Shown in pieces: positions 1 through 6,882 of a stretch of 23,761 bases of DNA. The translations under genes and the position numbers were made by a program. The notes under the pieces were generated by a model that was not told where the DNA came from, ran no database searches, and worked only from the letters and a program-made list of their open reading frames with translations. Within the stretch, counting starts at the first letter, position 1. Each line of letters opens with the position of its first letter. Source of the stretch: an uncultured Actinomyces sp. (GTDB taxonomy: Bacteria; Actinomycetota; Actinomycetes; Actinomycetales; Actinomycetaceae); contig CALEXZ010000106.1 in assembly GCA_937926195.1 (NCBI GenBank), forward strand, positions 1-23,761. Direction: 5' to 3'.

Positions 1-42
1 GTGGGCTGCTGCGAGGTGCGCGTCAGACACGGGTCTCTCCAT
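1..42 (-). CDS. Possible 5' end of a leftward gene, product not identifiable
   Basis: Only the first codons would lie in the window. Read leftward, ATG at 42 and GTG at 30 are in one frame that stays open to the window edge. The GTG is preceded by GGAGAG with a 4-nt gap and gives an N-terminus MSDAHLAAAH. The ATG has no SD, so 30 is the better start. The product cannot be recognised from so few residues. The only hint is the pair of NrdR-type boxes about 120-180 bp upstream, which would fit a ribonucleotide reductase gene (nrdD, nrdH or nrdA class). That is inference from context. Confidence 0.3.
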   Translation of the reverse strand, partial: MERPVSDAHLAAAH

Positions 43-160
43 CGGTTGCGTGCTGAATAGGTCTGTGCGACAGGTCGCTGCGGACCGGGTCCAGCGCAGT
101 GGCTCGGGGTCCGCGGCGGCGCCGCCGACCCCGACGATACAACTAAACAACACCGATGTG

Positions 161-210
161 ACACATGATCCAGTGGTCGGACCTGCCTCCCACCACAATA
201 TGTTGTGGTG
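161..210. promoter_or_regulatory. Two NrdR-type boxes in tandem
   Basis: The 20-bp perfect palindrome CACCACAATATGTTGTGGTG occupies 191-210 (8-bp arms, 4-nt spacer). Its central 16 bp match 13 of 16 positions of the NrdR box consensus as I recall it (acaCwAtATaTwGtgt). A weaker copy, ACACATGATCCAGTGG at 161-176, matches 11 of 16. The centres are 32 bp apart, about three helical turns, which is the usual spacing of paired NrdR boxes. NrdR represses ribonucleotide reductase operons. The only start-like signal nearby is on the minus strand at 30-42; no plus-strand gene follows. Confidence 0.55.
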
Positions 211-393
211 TAGCACCCTGCTCTCGACGCGATAGGACTGTGTTTTCGCCCAGATTCCGCGACAGTGAGACAGGGCGGTCAAGGTCGTCTTGAGTGACGG
301 GGATCACACTGAATGCGGTGCGGCGAGGCGTGTCCCGCGTCGGCCGACGAGCCCGAGGCGGGCGGGATGACCGGCGGCGTGTCAGCGTGGCGG
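211..393. other. Non-coding stretch downstream of the dehydrogenase
   Basis: With 43-210, this makes a gene-free stretch of about 350 bp. ORFs crossing it are arginine-rich shadows. It holds a perfect 12-bp palindrome, CGTCGGCCGACG, at 338-349, just past the 3' end of the dehydrogenase, with no T-tract. Otherwise I see nothing in it. Confidence 0.5.
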
Positions 394-1131
394 TCAGACC
401 AGGACGACGCCGGTCTCGTCGGCGAGAGCGGCGAGCAGGGCGTCCTGGAAGGCCGGGTTCTCGACGGCGGGCGCGGGCCGTTGGGCGCGCATGTGGTACC
501 AGTAGCGGCCGGAGCGGCCCACGGCGTCGTCGGACGCAGTGCACAGGTGCACCTGGGTGACGTGGGCGAGCTCAAGCGGGTCAGGCGCACTGGCCCCACC
601 CATACGTGTGGGGACCCAGCCGGGGTCCACGGCGTGGGAGGCGAGGCAGGGCCGCAGGCGCGCCACGGCCGCCATGAGCGCGGTGACGTAGAGCTTGGCG
701 TCGCAGTAGCGGCGGTTGCCGCGACGCCAGTCCAGGCCCCGCAGGTCCGCGCGCCCGCTGCGGTGCATGGAGGAGGACGTGTAGATGTGCCGTGCCGAGG
801 GCACGAGAGCGGTGAGCAGGTAGGGCGCGACGACGTTGACGAGGAGGACGTCGCGGTCGTCGCTGCCGGCGTTGTGGATGATCGCGTCGGCCCCGCCGAG
901 GCACACGACCTGGTAGGCGAGGTCGTGCACGTCGTCGAGCCGGCCCAGGTCGGCGACGACACAGCGGGCACCGCGCTCAAGAAGGTCGGTGACGGCACTG
1001 CGGCGCGCCTTGGCGCGCACGTGCACGAGGACCTCGTGCCCTGCGTCGAGCAGAGCGGTGGCGGCGTTGCGTCCGACGCCCTGCGCGGAGCCGGTGACGA
1101 GGATGCGAGCCATGTTGGCAGTGTGCCCCAT
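394..1131 (-). CDS. Short-chain dehydrogenase/reductase (SDR family)
   Basis: This is a 245-aa cytosolic NAD(P)-dependent oxidoreductase of the classical SDR type; the substrate cannot be told. Visible features are the Rossmann glycine motif TGSAQGVG (residues 13-20), the NAG motif in IIHNAG, a serine run in IYTSSS at the catalytic Ser position, and the catalytic pair Tyr142/Lys146 in YCDAK. A PGW motif follows the active site, as is usual. Length is normal for the family. ATG at 1131 is preceded by GGAGG with a 6-nt gap; ATG at 1113 (MARILVTG) is an in-frame alternative without a clear SD. The SD itself is the edge of the palindromic repeat at 1139-1199. The gene follows the giant helicase gene on the same strand after 123 bp and may or may not share its transcript. 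Confidence 0.88.
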   Translation of the reverse strand: MGHTANMARILVTGSAQGVGRNAATALLDAGHEVLVHVRAKARRSAVTDLLERGARCVVADLGRLDDVHDLAYQVVCLGGADAIIHNAGSDDRDVLLVNVVAPYLLTALVPSARHIYTSSSMHRSGRADLRGLDWRRGNRRYCDAKLYVTALMAAVARLRPCLASHAVDPGWVPTRMGGASAPDPLELAHVTQVHLCTASDDAVGRSGRYWYHMRAQRPAPAVENPAFQDALLAALADETGVVLV

Positions 1132-1138
1132 CCCCGAC

Positions 1139-1199
1139 CTCCTCGGTTTGCGCGCGAGCGTACGGCGATTCGCCGTACTTTCGAGCGCAAACCGAGGAG
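1139..1199. repeat. 61-bp palindromic repeat, copy 1
   Basis: Two 30-nt arms around one central base, with only three mismatched pairs. The arms begin CTCCTCGGTTTGCGC and end GCGCAAACCGAGGAG. It is identical at 58 of 61 positions to copy 2 at 6730-6790, in the same direction, and all three differences lie in the loop. It sits between the end of the HEPN-helicase gene and the start of the dehydrogenase gene, whose SD lies at its edge. It could be a REP/MITE-like element or a strong RNA hairpin. Confidence 0.9.
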
Positions 1200-1204
1200 T
1201 TGGA

Positions 1205-1247
1205 GCGGAGGGTGCGGAGTGGGGGTAGGGGCGGAGGGTGCGGAGTG
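1205..1247. repeat. G-rich direct repeat next to palindrome copy 1
   Basis: The 17-bp unit GCGGAGGGTGCGGAGTG occurs at 1205-1221 and again, exactly, at 1231-1247, separated by a short G-rich spacer. The strand bias (G on plus) matches the G-rich tract beside palindrome copy 2. Confidence 0.85.
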
Positions 1248-1260
1248 ACTCGGGTCACTC
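1243..1260 (-). terminator. Hairpin over the helicase stop codon
   Basis: GAGTGAC (1243-1249), loop TCGG, GTCACTC (1254-1260): a perfect 7-bp stem. The second arm contains the stop codon of the minus-strand helicase gene. There is no U-tract, so this is a possible GC-rich terminator or 3'-end stabiliser. Confidence 0.4.
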
Positions 1261-4200
1261 TCCGACGGCGGCCTCCGCAGTTTTCAAGGCGTTCCTCAGG
1301 GCGTTCTTGACCCCGCGAGCCCCCAGCTTGCGCTTCTTGCCGCTCAGGCGACGCAGTGCCGCCTGGTAGAGGTCGTCAGGCGAGTCCCATCCCGTACTGG
1401 TGTCAAGAACGTCAGCCATGAGCGATGCGAGCTCACGCGGGTGGATCTCCTCGATCGAGTCCACGTGGTCCAGGGCACCGCGCCGGTAGCCCACCGGGGC
1501 CAACGAGGCGTCGTAGGTGCGCCAGACGAAGTCGTGCTCGTCGATGTAGGCGAAGGACTGCCCCAGCACGGAGCGCACCCTCGCCTCCCGTGACGCCGTG
1601 GTGCGCGACAGCCCGAAGGCCCGGCACAGCTTGACGACGAGACGGCGCATCGTCAGCGGCGACTCGACGTCGCAGATGCTCTGGGCCACCTCGACCACCC
1701 GCGCACGGGCCACCGGGTCCTTCTCGGCCTCGTCCAGGAGCCCCGGGGCCAGGACACCCGCCGGCTGCCAGCTCTCGTAGCCCTCACAGCGGCCCGCGCC
1801 CCTCAGCGGGCCTCTCGTCCGCTCCGGCACCGGTTCGTCATGGAGAGCCGACGGCGCTGCCACCACAGGAGCCGTCGGCTGGGCCGCCGTCGACTCGGCT
1901 ATCACCGTCGTCGCTGCTGCTGCCGCTGGCTGGGCCGCCACCGTCGTCGCCACCGTCGTCGCCACCGAGACCGCCGCCGGCCGCGGCCGCCCCTCGACAA
2001 TGCTGATGAGACGGTCGCAGACGCCGCGCGGATCAGCCACCCACTGCGGCAGCCACACCCTCTCCACCCGGGACCAGCCCATGCGCCTGAGGACGTCGAC
2101 CGGCAACAGGTCTCGGTCAGCCACCGTGCCCCGCCGGTTCCAGCCGGGCCCGTCCAGCAGGACTGCGACGCCGGGCGCCGTCGTCCGTCCCGCGGGGGCG
2201 AGAACCAGGTCGATGGCGAAGCTCGAGTGCCCCACCCCGGTCCTGACCTCCAGCCCGCAGGCGCGCAGCTCCTGGGCGATCTCGTCACGGCTGACATCAA
2301 CCTCGGACTGCGAGTGCAGCCGGGCCCGCGGCGCGCGCCCGGAACGGGCCATCTCGAGGTAGCGGCGCAGGTCCTTGACGCCCCGGTGAGCCGAGCGCTC
2401 GGCGTGCAGGTCCTCGGGGTCGAAGCTGGAGAAGACGACCATCTGGCGCCGCGCCCGCGTGATGGCGACATTGAGCCGCCTCTGCCCGCCCTGGTGGTTG
2501 AGCGAGCCGAAGTTGAGGGGGACGTCTCCGCGCTCGTTGGCGGAGAAGGTCAGGGAGAACAGGAACGTGTCCCGCTCCTCCCCCTGGATGTTGTCGAGGT
2601 TGCGCACAAGCAGCCCGTCGCGGGCGTCCAGGGCCTCGACAATGCGTGACGATCCCCTCTCGCGCAGCATGTCCTCGATGAGGTCGCGCTGACGGACGTT
2701 GAGCGTGAGGACACCGAGGGACGGGATCCGCTCCGCGCTGGCCTCGAAGCGGCGCAGCACCTCCGCCACGACCTCGTGCGCCTCCACCGGGTTGGTGCTG
2801 GGGCGGACCTCCGCACGCCTGGCACGCCCGGCACCCACCTTGTCCGGGTAGTAACGGCCGTGCACCCGGCGCCACGACACACCGAAGCCGGTCGGACCGG
2901 GATCCGGCGCCGCGAGGGTGAGGGGGCCGGGGAAGGTTCGCAGGTCACCGCCGTAGTAGTGCTTGTTGGAGAAGGCGATGAGCGACTCGACCTGGCTGCG
3001 GTAGTGCCAGCTCAGGTTCCGTCTCAGGACGCCCACCTGCTCGCAGCGGTCGAGGATCGAGGTGGCGGCGCCGTCGGCTCCGCCCTCCAGGTCCCCGCGG
3101 TGCGCGGTGGGAGGCGGGGGCATCTGCTTGCGGTCACCGACGACGACGGTCGAGCGCCCGCGCCCGATGGAGCCGACCGCACCGGGCACCGTGATCTGCG
3201 AGGCCTCGTCGAACACGACAAGGTCGACGTCGACGCTGCCGACGGGAAGGAAGCGCGCCACGGAGTCAGGTGAGACGAGCAGGCAGGGGGTGATTGCGGT
3301 GATGAGGTCCCCGTAGGTGCTCATGAGCTCGCGGATGCTCTTGGGCGAGCGGCGCAGGCCGATCTCGTGCCTCAGCTCCTCGGCCCGCTGCCCCGCCGCG
3401 TCGAGGGCCTCGTCGCGCCGTCGCACCACCGCGGCGATGACCTCGCAGGGCAGCATTCGGCGCAGCTGGGCGCGCTCGTCGCGGTAGTCGTCGATGAGCC
3501 GGGTGTGGGCCTGCGCGTCAAAGGCCTGAAGCCCGACGGCGCGGGCCCGCTCGTCCAGGGCCGTCCGCGCCCTCGCCTCCTCGTCACCGCAGGCGCACAC
3601 GAGCGCCTGGTGGGTCTCGTAGTAGGAGGGCCCGTCGGTGCCGCGGCCGTGCAGGGCCCGCCGGTACTCCTGGAGCCGCGCCCGCGAGCGTGACAGCCGC
3701 GCACGCACGGCGTCGAGCTGGGCCCCGTGGTCCTCGGTGGCCTCCACCGCGAGGGCGTGGCGCAGAGCCTCGCGCACGTCGCCGGGACTGACGCTGTTGT
3801 CGTGGAGGTTGAGCAGCAGGCTCCCGATGCCGGCACCGACCTCCTCGCGCAGGCGGCGGGCGACGACGTCAAGGGCGGAGGCCTTCTCCGCCACGAACAT
3901 GACGGTGCGTCCCTGCCGCAGGGCGTGGAAGATGAGGTTGACGACCGTCTGCGACTTACCGGTTCCCGGTGGCCCCTCCACCACGAGGCTGTGGCCTGCC
4001 GCGGCCCGTGCCACGACCTCCGCCTGGCTGGCGTCCGCGTCCAGCGGCAGGTTCTCGGTCAGCTCGTCCAGGTCCGTGACGGCATCGAGGTCACCGGTCA
4101 GGCCCTTACCGACGGCGGACGCCGTCGGGCCGGTCCCGGCCAGGCGGGAGACGAGCGGGTGGGCGCCCAGCTGCGCCCAGTGCTCGTTGAGGTCCTCCCA

Positions 4201-6654
4201 CATGCGGTAGGTGGAGAAGCGGAACAGTCCCAGGTGGGTCGTCGCCTCGACACGGGCGTCGACCTTCTGGCGCCTGAGCCGGGTGGCGAGCGCCGTGAGG
4301 ACCGCGTCGACGTCGATGCCGTGCTCGTCGCGGGCGGGCTCGCGCAGCTCCGTGAGGTCGATGCCCGTGTCCGCCGCGAAGCGGGCCAGGAGCGAGTAGT
4401 TGGGGGTTGAGACGCCCGCCTGGTCCAGCAGGAGGTAGAAGGCGTCCTCGTCCTGCTTGAGCGTGACCGGAACCAGCACCAGCGGTGAGTGCAGCCGACG
4501 CCCGGACGCGGACCATGTGAGGGTCCCCAGGGCCAGGTACAGGTTGTTGGCGCCTGTCTCTTCCACGCCGACGCGGGCCTCGGCGGCGAGCGCCCCCAGG
4601 CGCCTGCGGTACTCGCGGGTCGGCAGGTCTACCTCGACGGCCCGTTCCTCCTTCAGGAGGGACTCGGCCCGGCGCGCGTCCGGGTCGGGCTCGGAACCCT
4701 GAGCGGGGCGCAGGAGGACCTTCTCCACACGGTTGACCAGGTCCTCGAAGCTGCCGAGGAGGCTGTGCGGGACCATGAGCTCGACGGTCTTGTGCGTGTC
4801 GCGGCGGATGAGCGGGTTGCGGGCGGACAGGTCGAGCAGGTGGCGCTTCCACTCCTCCACCGCCGCGGGCGCGTGCGGCGCGCAGTCCCCGGAAGCCGCG
4901 CTGGCAGCGGCGGCAGCGGCGGCAGCGGGCCTGGCGTCCTCGGCCTGCGTGGGGGTGTCCTCGGCCAGCGTGACGGCTGCCGCCACGGCTCCCACGTCCG
5001 CGACGGTCAGCGTCGGTCTCGGGCGGGTGCGGTGCTCAACGACGAGGTCGTCCTCCTGGCGCTCCAGGTGAGGCTGGGGCGCGGCTCCTTCCTTCCTGGC
5101 CTGCGCGAGCGGGACCTCCAGGACGATGTCGTTGACGGCGGCGAGGGCGGACCTGCGGGCCGAGGCGCTCAGACGGTGCAGGACGGCGAGCGGCGAGCAG
5201 GCGGCGAGCTGCGGGTCAATGAGTCCCACCTGCCCCTCAGCGACACGCGTCACCCGGCCCGTCAGCCCCGGGTCGGCCGGAGCCGCGGAGGCCGGGTCAG
5301 TCTGGGCGGCGGGCGAGTGGTCGGCGGATGGCCGGTCGGCCTGAGCGGTTCCCGCCACGACGTCGGGGCGCAGGCGGGTGCGGTCGTAGGCCACCAGGGC
5401 GTTGTCGTCCGTCAGGGCGAGCGTGACCGCCAGTCCGAGCCTCTCCAGCACGGCGGCCAGGAGCACGGCGACATCGAGGGTGGTGCCGGCTGCGGACTCC
5501 AGGAGCTCGGTGGGGGTGGCGATCCGGTGGGGCCTGGCTCGCCAGGGCTGTGACGGCTTGCGGACGGTCAGGCGCCGTAGGCGCACGGCGGCGCACACGG
5601 CGTCGACGAGCGCGTCAGGACCGGGGGCCTGTACCCCGGGTACCGTCCCCTCCTCGCCGAGGGCCCCGCCTGCGGGGGCGGGGCGTGGAGCCTCGTCAGC
5701 CGCAGGGGCGGCGAGGCAGGCGCGCAGCGCCTCGTGGGCGAGCGCCTCGACGGCGCCGTCGTCGGGCTGTACGAAGGTGGCCAGCGCCGGACCCGCCCAG
5801 GGTGCCCCGCCCCCGAGCTGCCACTGGCGTGGTGCCAGGGCGTGGCAGCGAGAGCCCTGGGCGAGCGGCGTCCAGCCGTCCTCGCTCCGCAGCTCGACGC
5901 GAAAGCCCGCACCGCCCGAGCTCGCCACCTGCAGCAGGCTCTCGCGGTCGAGCGTCAGCTCCGCGGTGAGGGTCGGCTCGGGCACCGTGCAGTCGAAGGT
6001 CAGGGTCCGGGGCTCGGTCAGCTGTCGGGCGCCGTCGTGCTCGATAAGAGACAGTCGCGCCTCGACGGTGTCCCCCGCCTGGGTCGGTGCCCCGCCGTCG
6101 GGCCGGGCACCGCCCGTCAGGCGTACGTCGACGGGCAGCCTCAGCCCCGCGGCGGCGTGGGCGTAGCCGATCACCCGCGGGCACCTGATGACCTCCACGT
6201 GCACCGGTGCCGGTGGGGCGGGCGTCCTGCCTGCACCGCCGTCGATGGCGTGGATGAGCTCGCGGATCTCCTCGCGGCTGTCGGCAGAGGCGTTGATGAG
6301 ACGCAGGGTCTCACTGACCGCGACGAGGGCGGCCAGCGCCTGATCCGAGTCCAGATCACGTCCGTGGACGACGCCGTTGCGAAAGCGCCGGACCTCGTGG
6401 AGCTTGGGGCCCAGGCCCGCAGGCAGGGTGAAGACGTAGCGCCCGTGCTCACCACGCGCCGTGAGCACACGGATCTGGGTGGACAGGTCCGCGAGATCGA
6501 CGGGGTCGTGGCGCTCGGCCTCGCGGCCTGTGCCGAGAGCCTGCGCCTGGCGGGGTCCGAGCAGCGAGAGCTCGCGACGGACGAAGCGCTCCAGCTGTGG
6601 GGGCAGCACGCGCAGGAGCCCGCACAGGACGAGGTCGTGGTTGCTGAGGTTCAT
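1255..6654 (-). CDS. HEPN-DUF4011-SF1 helicase-Vsr-like nuclease-DUF3320 protein, putative defence (Hhe-like)
   Basis: This is a 1799-aa cytosolic protein. In order: an Swt1-type HEPN domain (1-140) with an intact RX4H ribonuclease motif, Arg92-NGVV-His97; a beta-rich region (~150-275); a transglutaminase-like region (~350-430) with Thr392 and Asn418 where Cys and His are expected; an Ala-rich linker; DUF4011 (~598-890); an SF1 helicase with Walker A GPPGTGKS (894-901, Lys900), Walker B DEAS (Asp1149/Glu1150), GDRKQMPP, DNIQGEERD and NVAITRARR; a Vsr/DUF559-like nuclease fold (~1450-1560; Asp1482, Asp1501); and DUF3320 (~1635-1799). The open frame continues upstream antisense to the next gene, but HEPN homology begins at ATG 6654. 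That ATG has no SD. DUF4011-helicase-Vsr proteins are anti-phage candidates (Hhe, as I recall from defence surveys); the role here is inferred. Confidence 0.85.
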   Translation of the reverse strand: MNLSNHDLVLCGLLRVLPPQLERFVRRELSLLGPRQAQALGTGREAERHDPVDLADLSTQIRVLTARGEHGRYVFTLPAGLGPKLHEVRRFRNGVVHGRDLDSDQALAALVAVSETLRLINASADSREEIRELIHAIDGGAGRTPAPPAPVHVEVIRCPRVIGYAHAAAGLRLPVDVRLTGGARPDGGAPTQAGDTVEARLSLIEHDGARQLTEPRTLTFDCTVPEPTLTAELTLDRESLLQVASSGGAGFRVELRSEDGWTPLAQGSRCHALAPRQWQLGGGAPWAGPALATFVQPDDGAVEALAHEALRACLAAPAADEAPRPAPAGGALGEEGTVPGVQAPGPDALVDAVCAAVRLRRLTVRKPSQPWRARPHRIATPTELLESAAGTTLDVAVLLAAVLERLGLAVTLALTDDNALVAYDRTRLRPDVVAGTAQADRPSADHSPAAQTDPASAAPADPGLTGRVTRVAEGQVGLIDPQLAACSPLAVLHRLSASARRSALAAVNDIVLEVPLAQARKEGAAPQPHLERQEDDLVVEHRTRPRPTLTVADVGAVAAAVTLAEDTPTQAEDARPAAAAAAAASAASGDCAPHAPAAVEEWKRHLLDLSARNPLIRRDTHKTVELMVPHSLLGSFEDLVNRVEKVLLRPAQGSEPDPDARRAESLLKEERAVEVDLPTREYRRRLGALAAEARVGVEETGANNLYLALGTLTWSASGRRLHSPLVLVPVTLKQDEDAFYLLLDQAGVSTPNYSLLARFAADTGIDLTELREPARDEHGIDVDAVLTALATRLRRQKVDARVEATTHLGLFRFSTYRMWEDLNEHWAQLGAHPLVSRLAGTGPTASAVGKGLTGDLDAVTDLDELTENLPLDADASQAEVVARAAAGHSLVVEGPPGTGKSQTVVNLIFHALRQGRTVMFVAEKASALDVVARRLREEVGAGIGSLLLNLHDNSVSPGDVREALRHALAVEATEDHGAQLDAVRARLSRSRARLQEYRRALHGRGTDGPSYYETHQALVCACGDEEARARTALDERARAVGLQAFDAQAHTRLIDDYRDERAQLRRMLPCEVIAAVVRRRDEALDAAGQRAEELRHEIGLRRSPKSIRELMSTYGDLITAITPCLLVSPDSVARFLPVGSVDVDLVVFDEASQITVPGAVGSIGRGRSTVVVGDRKQMPPPPTAHRGDLEGGADGAATSILDRCEQVGVLRRNLSWHYRSQVESLIAFSNKHYYGGDLRTFPGPLTLAAPDPGPTGFGVSWRRVHGRYYPDKVGAGRARRAEVRPSTNPVEAHEVVAEVLRRFEASAERIPSLGVLTLNVRQRDLIEDMLRERGSSRIVEALDARDGLLVRNLDNIQGEERDTFLFSLTFSANERGDVPLNFGSLNHQGGQRRLNVAITRARRQMVVFSSFDPEDLHAERSAHRGVKDLRRYLEMARSGRAPRARLHSQSEVDVSRDEIAQELRACGLEVRTGVGHSSFAIDLVLAPAGRTTAPGVAVLLDGPGWNRRGTVADRDLLPVDVLRRMGWSRVERVWLPQWVADPRGVCDRLISIVEGRPRPAAVSVATTVATTVAAQPAAAAATTVIAESTAAQPTAPVVAAPSALHDEPVPERTRGPLRGAGRCEGYESWQPAGVLAPGLLDEAEKDPVARARVVEVAQSICDVESPLTMRRLVVKLCRAFGLSRTTASREARVRSVLGQSFAYIDEHDFVWRTYDASLAPVGYRRGALDHVDSIEEIHPRELASLMADVLDTSTGWDSPDDLYQAALRRLSGKKRKLGARGVKNALRNALKTAEAAVGE

Positions 6655-6703
6655 GGGAGTGGGGAGGGAGTCGGGGGACGGCCGTCGATCAGGCCGTAGC
6701 CGC

Positions 6704-6709
6704 AGCGTA
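6704..6709 (-). promoter_or_regulatory. Possible -10 box of the HEPN-helicase gene
   Basis: Read leftward, TACGCT fits the actinobacterial TANNNT -10 pattern about 50 nt before ATG 6654. A hexamer GAGTTG lies 17 bp further upstream, at the edge of palindrome copy 2. Weak, based on spacing only. Confidence 0.25.
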
Positions 6710-6728
6710 GCGGGCCACAGAGCCCCCA

Positions 6729-6791
6729 ACTCCTCGGTTTGCGCGCGAGCGTACGGTGTTTTGCCGTACTTTCGAGCGCAAACCGAGGAGT
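6729..6791. repeat. 61-63-bp palindromic repeat, copy 2
   Basis: Same element and same direction as copy 1 (58/61 identical over 6730-6790), with one more base pair at each end (ACTCC/GGAGT). It lies between the divergent HEPN-helicase (start 6654) and DECH-helicase (start 6883) genes, so it cannot be a shared terminator here. The three stem mismatches are the same in both copies, which points to copying of one element rather than independent hairpins. Confidence 0.9.
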
Positions 6792-6796
6792 CGGGC

Positions 6797-6832
6797 GGGG
6801 CGGAGGGCGGGGGCGGGGCGGAGGGCGGGGGC
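6797..6832. repeat. G-rich tandem repeat next to palindrome copy 2
   Basis: Two exact tandem copies of an 18-bp G-rich unit (GGGGCGGAGGGCGGGGGC) at 6797-6814 and 6815-6832. Runs of 3-5 G separated by single bases make it a strong G-quadruplex candidate on the plus strand, in the leader region of the divergent helicase. Confidence 0.85.
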
Positions 6833-6870
6833 ACGGGTGGGCGACGACGGCGGCTGCCGCGGTCCTGGGG

Positions 6871-6876
6871 CACACT
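6871..6876 (+). promoter_or_regulatory. Possible -10 box giving a leaderless helicase mRNA
   Basis: CACACT (TANNNT-like) is followed by exactly 6 nt and then GTG 6883. There is no SD before this GTG. This arrangement is typical of leaderless actinobacterial mRNAs. No good -35 box is visible. Confidence 0.35.
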
Positions 6877-6882
6877 GGCGCC

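Noticed and set aside
43..160. Cobalamin riboswitch before the leftward gene
   Set aside because: A CCACTG-like fragment is present but no B12 box or conserved core.
313..1248. 311-aa plus-strand ORF
   Set aside because: Antisense to the dehydrogenase, which has all SDR motifs.
4489..5553. 354-aa plus-strand ORF
   Set aside because: Antisense shadow of the HEPN-helicase gene with no recognisable motif.
1139..6791. Insertion-sequence ends
   Set aside because: The two repeats are direct, each is itself palindromic, and no transposase gene lies between them.
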